A DNA stretch of 64,000 bases, from NCBI GenBank assembly GCA_024195585.1, contig SWBL01000114.1, positions 1-64,000 of the forward strand. The letters run 5' to 3'. A program made the translations under genes and the position numbers. The notes below the pieces were generated by a model, which had not been told where the DNA came from, did no database searches, and saw nothing but the letters and a program-made list of their open reading frames with translations. The DNA comes from Aureobasidium sp. EXF-3400. Its lineage: Eukaryota; Ascomycota; Dothideomycetes; Dothideales; Saccotheciaceae. The number at the start of each line of letters is the position of its first letter. Position 1 is the first letter of the stretch. Positions 23,067 to 33,693 of the stretch are shown here, one piece after another.

Positions 23067-26000
23067 TTACACAACATCAAACAAGCCCTTCAGATGCTTA
23101 GCAATCAAATTCCACTCATCCTTACTAACCTCATCCCTATAAAACTCCTTCAACGTATCAATAGAAGCTCTACTAATATGCGAATACAACACCATTTTGT
23201 CTTCAAGCTGGCGGCCATAGGTAGGTTGATTGGAACCTTCAATCTTGACGGCCACAGCAGGTTGTCCCTTTTTGCAGAGTGGGATTTGCTTGTGCTCGCG
23301 CTCGATGGAGGTTACGCGACCCATAGGGATGACTTCCTTTGCGCCGGTGACGGGGTTGATTTTGACGGCTGCGATGGGGGTGTTGACGCGGAGAGCGCCG
23401 TCCAACACATCCACACCCACGACGATGGGGTTGGTTTTGTTGAAGACTTGGATGGGGTTGAGGATACAGGGGAACACTGCCAACATTTTACTCTCTTCCT
23501 TCTTCTGAGCGGCGATTTCAGCCATGTGCTTGGTGAATTGGTCGAAGAGGTGGTAAATGATGTCTGCGGTGAAAATCTTGACGCCTACATCGTCGGCGTA
23601 GGCTTGAGCTTCTTTGTCGACCTTGACGTCGAAACAGAGCATTACGGCGTATTGCTTGTGCTTTTCCAACATGGTGGAGGCGGTGATGACGTCTCTTCTG
23701 TGTACGTTGCCGATGGAGATGGAGCCCACGGGAATTTTCATTTGCTTGAGGAACTCGAGAAGAGCTTCCAGGGAACCCAGGGTGGATGCTTGAACGGTGA
23801 CACCGCGACCGGAGGTGGAAATCTTGCTGAGCAGGTTCTCGAGATCGGACATTACGTCGTCCATGAGTTCTTCTTCGTCGTCGTCTTCCTTGACCAAGAG
23901 CAGACGAGATCCAGCAATGGCGTTCTCGAGACCGTTGGCGGTAATCTTGACACCCAATGCAGCCTTGACTTCCTTGTTGTGGACGTAGGCAGACTTGACA
24001 CGCAATTCCTTCATCTCGGCAGGTGTGAGAAGGGCTCTGATGTTAGTAGCGATGGGGCCTTCCGTACCACACAACACGATACGATCACCCTCCTTCAGAC
24101 GACCGTTGGTAATGACAACATCGATGGTGGTACCGAGACCCTCAATGACCTTGACTTCCAAAACGGTACACTCGACTTCGGTGATGTACATGAGCTGACC
24201 AGCCATTCTCTCCTGAGTGAGCTGGGTAATGAGCTTGAGCATGTCGGGAATACCCTCACCAGTGTGAGCTGAGGTGGGGACAAGAGAGACGTTACGAGCC
24301 ATAGACTTGTTCTCGTAGAAGACTTCAGAGTTGAAACCTTGCTCGGCAAAGGCGATCTTGGTCTTCTCGAGTCTGTCGGCAAACTCGTTCTGGACACCCT
24401 TGTTCTGCATGGCGAGCGACTCGCGGAAACCGTTGTTGGCGATTTGCTTCCAGCCGTAAAGACGATCGATCTTGTTGAGTGCGACAATGAAGGGAGTCTT
24501 GCGGTCTCTGAGCAATCTCATGGACTCGAGAGTTTGAGGCTCGAGACCGTGCATGATATCGACAACCAGGATGGCAATGTTACAGAGCGAAGAACCACGG
24601 GAACGGAGGTTGGTGAAGGACTCGTGACCAGGGGTATCGATGACCAAAAGACCAGGGATCTTGAACTGGAAGGAGCCATCAGTGTTGACGACGGCGGTCT
24701 TCTTCTCCAAAGCCTCGACAGGGAAGTAAGTGGCACCGATTTGCTGAGTGATACCACCAGCTTCACCTTCTTGAACGTTGGTTTGACGAATCTTGTCCAG
24801 AAGCTTGGTCTTTCCGGTATCGACGTGACCAAGAATACAGCAAATGGGCGAACGGAGGTTGTCCTTGGAAGCAGCGGCCCTGGCATCTGCAATGGTCTTT
24901 TGACGTCTCTCGGCTGCCTCACGCTTGCGCTGAGCAATGGCACGAGCATTTGCACTCGCCTCCTCGTCAGAGGACGAGTCCGAGTCGGAATCCGAATCAG
25001 AGTCAGAGTCTGAATCGGAGTCAGAGTCAGACTCTTCCTTGATGTTGGCCTTCTTGCCAGCTGCACCGTCCTGGACAGCCTTGCCGTTGACGACAGGCTT
25101 GACAGTTCCGGAAGCCTCCTCGTCGCCCGACTCAGCATCCCAGCTGTCCTTGACACCCTCGTTCTCCATCTTCTCGGCCTCGGCCTCCCAGTCTTCGAGC
25201 TCATCGGACTCCTCGGCCTTCTTCTCCAAAGCATCAGCCTTGGCCTTCTCGGCTGCCTCCTCAGCGGCCTTCTTTTGCTCCTCGGCGATGCGCAACTCCT
25301 CGAGCTTCTTACGGGCAGCCTCCTCCTCAGCCTTTGCGGCCTCGGCAGCAGCACGCTCTTCAGCAGCCTTGCGAGGGTTCTTCTTCTTGCGATCCTTCTC
25401 CTTGTGTACCTTCTTGGTGTCCTCTGTTTCGCCGGAAATACCAGCAACAATGGCACCGCTCTCGAGCATCTGTTGGAGACGAGCTTGTTGACGGGCCTCG
25501 GCTTCCTTCTGAGCCTTTGTCTTGTACTTGCCCTCCTTCTTGAGCTGCTCGATCTTCTCCTTTTCCTTTTGCTTCTTGAGGGCCTTGGCTTCTTCTCTAG
25601 CCTTTGCTTCCTCAGCAGCGTTCTTCTCCTCTTCCTCAGCTCTGGCACGCTCTTCAGCCTCGAGGCGAGCGGCCTCCTCCTCTCTGGCCTTCAACTCGGC
25701 TTGTTGTTTCTGGAGGGCAGCAAGGGCGGGGTTGAGCTTCTTCTTCTTGCCACCAGTTGCAGGCTCGGGGGCTGCTGCTACAGGCTCGACGGCACTAGGC
25801 GAAGGGGTATCTCTGATGGGCTGGGGCTTGGGTGCAGCAGGTACGGCACCGCCTGCCTTCTTCTTGGCTGCGGCCTAGTGAAAGAGTGGTCAGCTCCTGT
25901 ATCTCTCTAGCATAGTATGATGCAGCTCACGTTTTCCTTCTTTCTCTGCTTCTCGCGCTCCTTCTTCAGCTTTTCCTTTTCCTTCTTGGTTAAAACGCGA

Positions 26001-26446
26001 CCACTGGCATCTTGCTCGTCATCGTCGTCGTTGTCGTCCTGTGCGGGCTCGGGCTGCTGCTTGCCACCCTTACCACCCTTTCCTTTCTTAGCGGGTTCCG
26101 GGTAGAGGTCCTCATCATCCATGGTGCCCTCCTCGGGAGCCTTGGCGGCGAAATCGACGGGAGGTGTAGCAGTTCCATCTTCGTCGGCAGCAGCAGTGGG
26201 ATCCTCACCAAGCTCAGCTTCCCAGTCGTTATCCTGCTGCTTGCCCTTCTTGCCCTTCTTGTTCTTTCTAGCTCTGAGGGCAGCCATCAGACCGCCAGCG
26301 GGAGCAGCATCTTCCTCTGCATCCTCAGCAGCTTCCTGGGCCTTTGCCTCTTGCTCGGCCTGAGCTATGGGGTCGACTGTCTCGCCAAGCTCGGCCTCCC
26401 AGTCGTCCTGCTGGGCCTTCTTGTTTCCCTTCTTCTTGGGCGCCAT
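23067..26446 (-). CDS. FUN12: Translation initiation factor eIF5B
   Basis: Two exons, 26446-25931 and 25874-23067, with a 56-nt intron; 1107 aa, close to the roughly 1000-1100 aa of fungal eIF5B. This GTPase promotes 60S joining at the start codon. The N-terminal half is charged and disordered: repeated DDWEAELGE motifs, long Lys/Glu-rich coiled-coil segments and an alternating Ser-Asp tract (coded near 24970-25035) that is a likely casein kinase 2 target. The GTPase domain has G1 GHVDTGKT (from Gly521), G2 [14 protein letters not shown]3 DTPGHESF and G4 NKID. Domains II-IV follow, with the C-terminal eIF1A-binding helices ending HLKGLFDVV. Start ATG of [10 protein letters not shown]. Confidence 0.97.
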
Positions 26447-26860
26447 TTTGTCGTGTCGGTGGGGGGTGACTCGAGAGGTTTGTGTGGCGGGGTGGAGTGA
26501 GGTGTGGGCAGTCGCACGGTCAGTAAAGTCGTGGGACTGGTGGTAACATGTGACGGCGAAAGGTCAGATCAGTTGGCGCACGTCAAGGTGGGTGTGCGAG
26601 ACTGAGAGAGCGATGCGAACGAGAGGCAAAGCCTAAATCCGCTCGGGTGTGAATTTCGACGGTGACGCTTCTTTTCTTTTTGGGGCCCGCCGGTCTGCTG
26701 CAACCCACCACCACATTCACCGACTGGAGCATCAAGTTTGGAATTAATTGAATTACATCTGACTGTTTCGAGTTGATTGAGTTGCATCTCATTGCCTCGT
26801 CGTCTAGACATTAGAATATACACCAATCTACGTGCTTTTTGTTATAAATATACAGGCTGC
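26447..26860. other. Intergenic: eIF5B promoter and SRP68 3' flank
   Basis: 414 bp between two minus-strand genes. No coding signal is seen. The eIF5B promoter lies at the low-coordinate end. Confidence 0.45.
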
Positions 26861-28856
26861 TCATCGTCCAAATCCAAACCAGCCCTTCTTCTTTTCCTCC
26901 TTCGGCTTCTCTTCAGCTATCACATCAGCTGCCTTCGCTTCCACCACCTGTTTGCCTGTCGTCGGGTAATCAATGTAGTTCCATGCGACATCGAAGAACA
27001 ATGGTTTCACCGGGATCGGCTCGAGCTTGGGAGGATATGTGACCAAGTTCTTCAAGTTGACGTTGACACCCGGTGTGGGGAAGTCGCTGAGACGTTGGAC
27101 AAGAGGGGCAGCAGTGGACATGTGCTTGGCTGCTGCGATGGATGCATTGTCGTGGAACTTGTGCAGATCCACCAGTGCTTGATGTCTGTATACCAGCTGC
27201 TGCAGTTGGGTCTGAAGCGCATCGGCTTGAGATTTGTGGATGTCGAGAGTGGGAGCAGACTCTGAGTCGGATGAGGTCGATGGTAATGAACTTGAGCATT
27301 GCTTTGCAAGTTCGAGTGCGCGGGCCAGCAGGGCGAGAGCATTGACATGCTCGGACAAGAGAGCGTGTGAGATTGCAATGTTGAGACATCTAAGGGCCTG
27401 GAAGTAAGCACGCTTGCCGTCCACCTCGCGCACAAAGCCTTCGTCCCTCATGGCACCTCTCAGTTCCTTGATCGAATCGATGCTCTGGATGGTCGAATCG
27501 TAAAGCACGACTCTCTCGCGCAGACGGGCAAGCTGGCTGCCTCTGGGCTCCGACTTGTGCTGATCACGAGCGCGTTTGCTGGATTTGGCCTTCTTTTCCT
27601 CAAACAGTCTGCCGTCTTCAGATCCAATAAGCACGCGGTTTCTGCCCACACGCCAGCTTACGAGGGCGTAGTTGACGGCAAGACTGGTCACACGCAAATC
27701 TTGCATTCGGTTATCACCCTCATCTATCTTCTCCTTTTCCAGCTCTTCGATGGCTCTTCTAGTGGCATCTGCAGCATCTTGGCTAGCGATAAGAACATTG
27801 TCGTAAGCACCGGCGCGATCTCTAGTCAGTGCAGAGGGATTGGATTTGAGATACGAGCTCAATTCGGGCTCGGCGGACGCGACAGCAGCCAGGGCTTGAC
27901 CGACCGAGGCGTCGACAATGTTGGCAGTCATGGATCTCCAGTTGATGGTGTTGGGGATATTGGTTGCGCCTAGGTTTTGAGGAGCTAGCAATGCTTGATT
28001 AGTACCTGGGCGTATAGAGCAATAAAGTTTCTTCACGTACTGGTTTCGGTAGTGGTCTCGCTGAGAGCATTAGGATCGAGTTGCTGCAACAGCTTGACAA
28101 GAGTGTCGTTGTCCTTGGGGAAGTAGCGCAAAGCGACAGTAGAAACGGGGATGGAACGAGGAAGACGGGCTTGGTAGGCGGCATAACGAATGGCAGGATC
28201 GACAGCGCTGGCGAGAATCTCGCGGAAGAGGTCCTTGTTCTCTTGAGCGAACAGAGTGGCATAGATGATGCGGGCGGTGGAATATTCGCGCAAGCAGAGA
28301 TCCCATCTCTGGGAGTTCTCGGTGTTGACGCGACCCTCTGACTGCTTCTCAAAGTGTTCGGCTCCGGAGAGGGATGCTCGGTAGGCTTCAGCTTCGAGCA
28401 GGTCCTGGTGGGTTGTTTTTGAGGCTTCGGGGTGTTTGAGGATGTCGGTCAGGTTCTGGGCGAGACGAGCAGCTTTGTGGAAGCGGGAGATGATGTGAGA
28501 ACGAGTGGTTCCAGTGATGCCGTTGCCCTGGTTGTCTTCGGAGTGTATGGACTTGATGTGCATAGCATGGGCCCATGCGCGTTCGCAGCTAAGCAGCAAG
28601 AGACGGGCGGTTCTTGAGAGGGGTTAGCTGGGTGGCGGGTGGTATGTAGAGGCATATATGTGTACTGAGGGTTCTGGGCGACATCCTCGGCGGTGACGGT
28701 GGACTTGTTGGAGTACTTTTGGCCCTTGTTGGTAGAGCGGCCCAGACGCTTGCGCAGGGCGAGCAATTGGCGTGAGAGCTGCTTGCGGTATGCGTTATAG
28801 TCGGCGATTAGTAGAGCGGCATCGCGGTTGCCGACGGTGAAGGCGGTGATATCCAT
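26861..28856 (-). CDS. SRP68: Signal recognition particle subunit SRP68
   Basis: Three exons, 28856-28666, 28612-28041 and 27984-26861; 628 aa. SRP68 binds SRP RNA together with SRP72 and takes part in co-translational targeting to the ER. Family traits are the N-terminal basic helical region (NAYRKQLSRQLLALRKRLGR), LLLLSCERAWAHAMHIKS across intron 1, the EYSTARIIYATLF helices, and a helical C-terminus with the conserved LFFDVAWNYIDYP segment before a charged tail ending KKKGWFGFGR. Intron 1 uses a GTACAC donor and AAG acceptor; it is the only arrangement that keeps frame and restores the family motif. Divergent from the PPR gene. Confidence 0.93.
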
Positions 28857-29348
28857 GTTGGCGTGTGGTGTGCCTGTGTGGCAGGGTCGGGTGCTATGGA
28901 TAATTCTGGGCGACGAGCTGTCGAAGTGTCCAATTGGTGGGGTTGGCAGCATGGTCCATGGGCATAGGGCACGCTCCAAGTCTTGCCGGACGGCGCAGGG
29001 CAATCGAAAGTCTTGGCCACTCGATCTCCGGCGCGGATGTCTGATGTCGTCTATCAAAAAACAGCTTCCAGACAGCCAGAGAGAGAGAGTCGCCTTCGTT
29101 TGCCGCCCCTCGACACCACCACCTTGTTTCCTTTCCTCTCTCGTCCTCCCTCATACTCGAATCTTTCCCTCTATCTAGAGTCGCCGTCCTACCGCCTCAA
29201 TCTTGTCGATATTCCGTCTTCCCGCATCACGCCACAGCAAGAGCGGCCCTCTCGCATCACTTCGGGTCCTGGCATGAACCATATTTCTCCGGGCTGCTTG
29301 TGGTAGCGCCGTCGCCTGTGCTTGTGCCACACATACAAGAGTCGTGGC
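28857..29348. promoter_or_regulatory. Shared upstream region of SRP68 (-) and the PPR gene (+)
   Basis: 492 bp between divergent start codons, with a GAGAGAGAGA run near 29080 and T/C-rich DNA around 29110-29180 on the PPR side. No third gene is apparent. Confidence 0.5.
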
Positions 29349-32300
29349 ATGCTAGAGCGCACGTCGGCATGTCTCGACACTGGAGTTCGCTTCTCTTTGC
29401 GCCAGAAGAGTCTGTTCCCCAAAAGTCGCCGACTGCTACATTCGTCCTTTTGGTCAACCCACGCTCCTGATGTCGATCACCTCTGCCTCAACCACAACCC
29501 CTCGTCTTACGCTCCTGCATCCTCCTACGCCACTTCGGCCTCTCTATCCTATCCTTCCGTCGCTCCTGCCTCCTCGCCCGACTCTCACGATGCTCCCTTC
29601 CTCGACTTCCTCTACCCCGCCCCAACCCAGGCATTTATGACCCGCCTGTCTCAATGGGAAAGATTGTCTCGCAAAAACACTCGTCCCAATGTCTTGAGAG
29701 GCTATTCGTCCATGACCACACCCAAGCGCTCTGCCTCTCCACCGCCGCCTTCCTCCTCTCGTGCTCATCACGACCTTGTCGCCCTGTTGGAGTCGCCAGT
29801 ATCTGACCAGTCTTTCCTCGCTCTAGACATTGAACGTGCTTGGAATCTCCTATCCCAGATTCCTCATCCTAGTACTGACCTGCTCCATCGCGTCATCCAA
29901 TGGTTCGCCGAAAGAGACGACAGGACTGCTGATCAACATGCTGTTGATCTCTTCGCCGACCTGCCGAATGAGTCCAAATCTCCTGCTGATTACCGCCACG
30001 CCATCGTATCAAACCTGAGACTTGGTAAACAACCCGTCGCTGTCGCTCTGCACAAAGAAGCCTCGTCACTGCCAGAAGCGGGTCACATCGCTTCTAGCTA
30101 TATGATGGAGAATGCCATTGAATCGTCGGACTGGGCGTTGGCCATATCTGTTCTGAAAGAGTGGGAAACATACAACGCCGCGGCTTATTCTGGATTGGAA
30201 TCTCAGATACTTTGGGGCAGATCCCTGGTAAATTTGCGATTTGCTCTGACTAAGCTGCACAAACTTCGTAGGCTGTGCTGTGAACGGATGCAACTAGACA
30301 AAAACGACCAGTCCACGCAAGACTTACTACGTCTCTATCGTCTCCTGATGGATCGCTACATCCAAGCTCAATCGACACACCAGATTTTCTTGAAGCCCGG
30401 GAACACCGCTGACTTGACTCGCGGCTATGTGAGGATTCTAATCGAAAAGACGCACAAACACGGCTTGGCTTCGGCTGCACTGTATGAAGGCATACTCATG
30501 ACATTGCTGACCTTGGATGGCTGCGCCTCGAACCAAGGCTGCAGTGCGATTGTCTCTGCTACTTACTTGTTGTATCGCCAGTCCGAATTCTTTGCGCCTA
30601 CTGAGAAGCTGCTCTTGTTCATTACCAGGTTCTGGAGAGATCACAATCTTGCTTTCGCTGGAGAGGGTCCTAGTCGGAACTTTATTGGCAAAGATTCCAT
30701 ACTGGGAGACTGGACTAAACATCATCAGAGGCCCAGCCACAGCGCTTTTGTTGTCATCATGGACGCCTTCGCCCAACGCGGTCTCGCTGAAGCTGTCAAA
30801 GAGCATGCTGACCTATACAAATCCTTCTATATGAATGGCGACATGAACCCCGATTCACTCTGGCCGCTTCTCACTGTCCATGCAGTTAACCGCCAACCGG
30901 CACATGCTTACAAACAACTTCGTACCATGGAAAAAGAATACGGCATCTCACCGAATCTCCGATGCTGGAATATTGTTATTCATGCTTACATATGGATTGA
31001 CGACCTGACTGGAGCTACGGACACCTTCCGGAAGATGATTAACTCCGGAATCGAGCCTGATGAGTACTCGTATGCACAGATTCTCAACGCATACGCCAAA
31101 CGAGGAGACATCGATGGAGTGATCGAGTTGTTGGATTTTGCAAAGTTGCGTGGCCTGACAAAACCCACAACCTATATGTTGAATAGCATGATTCTTGCCC
31201 TGACTCATAGTTCTGGAACGGACGGCGCTCTGGAGGCATTGAATCAGACCGTTGAGGCCGTGCAGAAAGACAAGGCCAAGGGTTCCCTCACTCTTTGCTT
31301 CAATACTGTGCTTGTTGCGTTTGCATGGAGACGCGACCTCAAAGCCACCATGGAAACCTATCGTCGCATGAAGGCAGAAAACATACCACTTGATGAGCGG
31401 TCGTATGGAGCATTGATGCTCGTTCTCTGCCTGTTTCGTCAGTCACCATCAGCACATAAGGTTTTGAAAACCGTTATGCCTTCAAGTGGCATTCGACCCA
31501 TGGCGTTCCACTATGCCATTCTCACCCGTGGCTACCTGGGTCAGGAATTGTATTCAGAAGCAGTCAAAGTCGATGACGAAATGAAAAGGGCACGTGTGCG
31601 CGAGACGGCTAGCAGTCGAGCTGTCGCATCTAGGGCGAACACTCTTTACCAACACAGCATCGCAGGCACACAAACAGACGAAGCCGATTCATCTTTACCC
31701 TTGGATCTTGCCATCGAAGACTTCCAGAAGCTGTTGGATAATACACGAGTATTCCGTCATGGCATACAACCCGAAGCAGCTGGGCATGAAACGATGGATA
31801 TCAGTCATCTGATCTACGTCCACGGCCATCGCAGGTCATTCGAGGCCGTTCAGCATCTGTTCCAGATGTTCCAGAAGAAGCTTACAGAGATCGACAAGGG
31901 CCAAGATCAAGCACCAATCGTACTTCTGCTTACGAACCTCATGTTCGTACACAGCCAAGCTCAAGAGTGGAGTGAAGTTGATAAATACTGGAATCTTATC
32001 AAGTCCCGGGTGGATGAGATTCGTCTCTCGCATATTCCTGCATCAAGGTTCCTGAAGTCTATTCACCACAAGCACTTTACTCCCTCACGAGGAGAGGGAG
32101 AGACTGCTATTATTCCCGCATCCTATCGCTTCATGCTGTCGCAACCGCTGCAGTACTACATCCGCTCCCAATTTGCACAATCTTCAATCAGAAAGCTTGT
32201 TCCGTTGATGATGAAACTGCTTTCCCAAGGCTTTCGATTTGCCAACAAGACATGGAACGAGCTCATTGTACAGCTTTGTCAGGCAAGTCCTCCACGTGCA

Positions 32301-32705
32301 TTGCTTGCTTTCACCTTGGTCGAGAAATACATGATGAAGGACTGGCCAGGCTGGGTTTACCATCGACATGCATCGATTACCAAACCTGAAACTGTCTTTA
32401 TCAAGAAGCAAACCCACAAGGAAGGAATGCAATACATCAACGCGCGATATCTCAACAAGGAACAACTCGTTCCACAGTATCGTACAATGGTGTATCTGGC
32501 CAGGGCGATGTTGGATGTTCGAGGTCTTACCAGTCGTGGTTTAGGCGATGACCACGACGAGTCCGGCTATGGCTTGCAAGAGTTGAGAAAGCAGGTTGGA
32601 AGCATTCCCGAGATTCAGAGACAGGCGCCCAAGACCTTGCATGCTGTTCAGAGTATGCCCAGGATTCTGGATAGACTTCAAGAAAGTTTGCTTCGTGCAC
32701 AATAA
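29349..32705 (+). CDS. Pentatricopeptide-repeat (PPR) protein, probably mitochondrial
   Basis: Single long exon, 1118 aa. PPR proteins bind organellar RNA and act in its processing, stability or translation. The clearest helical repeats are around residues 535-620 (WNIVIHAYIWIDDLTGATDTF followed by a repeat with EPDEYSYAQILNAYAKRGDIDGV) and around 650-735 (FNTVLVAFAWRRDLKATMETY, then DERSYGALM). The N-terminus is basic and rich in Arg/Ser/Leu without acids (TGVRFSLRQKSLFPKSRRLLHSSF), typical of a mitochondrial presequence. The first ATG of the frame is used; the frame is open a few codons upstream but without ATG. I cannot assign a named orthologue; fungal PPR proteins diverge fast. Confidence 0.9.
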   Translation: MLERTSACLDTGVRFSLRQKSLFPKSRRLLHSSFWSTHAPDVDHLCLNHNPSSYAPASSYATSASLSYPSVAPASSPDSHDAPFLDFLYPAPTQAFMTRLSQWERLSRKNTRPNVLRGYSSMTTPKRSASPPPPSSSRAHHDLVALLESPVSDQSFLALDIERAWNLLSQIPHPSTDLLHRVIQWFAERDDRTADQHAVDLFADLPNESKSPADYRHAIVSNLRLGKQPVAVALHKEASSLPEAGHIASSYMMENAIESSDWALAISVLKEWETYNAAAYSGLESQILWGRSLVNLRFALTKLHKLRRLCCERMQLDKNDQSTQDLLRLYRLLMDRYIQAQSTHQIFLKPGNTADLTRGYVRILIEKTHKHGLASAALYEGILMTLLTLDGCASNQGCSAIVSATYLLYRQSEFFAPTEKLLLFITRFWRDHNLAFAGEGPSRNFIGKDSILGDWTKHHQRPSHSAFVVIMDAFAQRGLAEAVKEHADLYKSFYMNGDMNPDSLWPLLTVHAVNRQPAHAYKQLRTMEKEYGISPNLRCWNIVIHAYIWIDDLTGATDTFRKMINSGIEPDEYSYAQILNAYAKRGDIDGVIELLDFAKLRGLTKPTTYMLNSMILALTHSSGTDGALEALNQTVEAVQKDKAKGSLTLCFNTVLVAFAWRRDLKATMETYRRMKAENIPLDERSYGALMLVLCLFRQSPSAHKVLKTVMPSSGIRPMAFHYAILTRGYLGQELYSEAVKVDDEMKRARVRETASSRAVASRANTLYQHSIAGTQTDEADSSLPLDLAIEDFQKLLDNTRVFRHGIQPEAAGHETMDISHLIYVHGHRRSFEAVQHLFQMFQKKLTEIDKGQDQAPIVLLLTNLMFVHSQAQEWSEVDKYWNLIKSRVDEIRLSHIPASRFLKSIHHKHFTPSRGEGETAIIPASYRFMLSQPLQYYIRSQFAQSSIRKLVPLMMKLLSQGFRFANKTWNELIVQLCQASPPRALLAFTLVEKYMMKDWPGWVYHRHASITKPETVFIKKQTHKEGMQYINARYLNKEQLVPQYRTMVYLARAMLDVRGLTSRGLGDDHDESGYGLQELRKQVGSIPEIQRQAPKTLHAVQSMPRILDRLQESLLRAQ

Positions 32706-33693
32706 GGAAAGCGATACAGGTCATTTGGAAGAGGAACGATATACGAACGATAGAGTTGGAAGTTTTCTTAGGAGTTTTGTCTCTTGTTCTATGAGCGCTG
32801 CAGTTTCTTTTTTGGTGCTGTACTATTTTTTCTTGCGTCTGTAACAACAACAGCTGTACATATAAAGCATCTTTGTAGCATAGAGGTTGGAAGCAAAGCG
32901 TGCGAGCGCTTAGACATGGCATGTAGAAACAATTGCATTGTACGTTTCAGGAATCTGTTTAATCTTGGTCATCGCGTGCAGATGCCTTGTTTCTATATGC
33001 ACCGGTCATCTCCGTGGCATCTTATTTTCTGATATCATGATGCCGTTACTCCGTACACGGCGCGCCACAAGAGCTGAAAAGCTCCGATCTGGAGAACCAA
33101 ACACGAGAAATTTGGTTCCAACCCACCAAGCTTGCGTCGATCATTGCTGCAAGCTGCACCGACACATCGTGAGGCTCAACTGTTTCACAACAATTGCATG
33201 TACTTGTCACTGTTTTTGATGGCAACTGCTACAGTTATCATGATGCATCGTAGAAGCCCAGCAGAAGCAAGCCCTGAGATGTCACTTTCAAACCGCACTA
33301 ACCCGTTTCTTTACCGCACGCGACGGTGCTGGTAAGCTATGCGAACCTAATTCGGAGCTGTGGCTGCCCACGAGCGAATGTGCCAGCGACCAATTCACCG
33401 GGTTTTTGTTCTTGACATCTTCTTCAACGACTGCGATAATTGTAAAAGGCATAGAATAGAGGTGTGGTGAAATTGCGCCTGTCTGAATACCTCGTCAGCT
33501 CGGTCCCATTGCGAAGCCTACGACGCTTGCAAGCACTTCCCGCTCTTGCCTTGGACCTTTGGAACCACACGACCTTGCCGCACCACGGGAAACTGGAATC
33601 TTTCTCACTCTGCATTCGCGCGCAGGCAGCGTGGAACATGTCGGTCGCTGATAATTTCTAACGAGATCTGGATTACTGGACATTGAATTACCC
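32706..33693. other. Intergenic between the PPR gene and the histidine kinase
   Basis: 988 bp. The left part is the PPR 3' flank and the right part the kinase promoter. Small frames have no recognisable features. Confidence 0.45.

Noticed and set aside
23040..24272. 410-codon plus-strand frame over the 3' half of eIF5B
   Set aside because: Antisense by-product of the eIF5B codons; the product has no domain and the minus strand encodes all GTPase-factor motifs.
24518..25648. 376-codon Arg/Ser-rich minus-strand frame inside eIF5B
   Set aside because: Shifted-frame reading of Lys/Glu-rich repeats; the eIF5B frame runs through the same DNA without a break.
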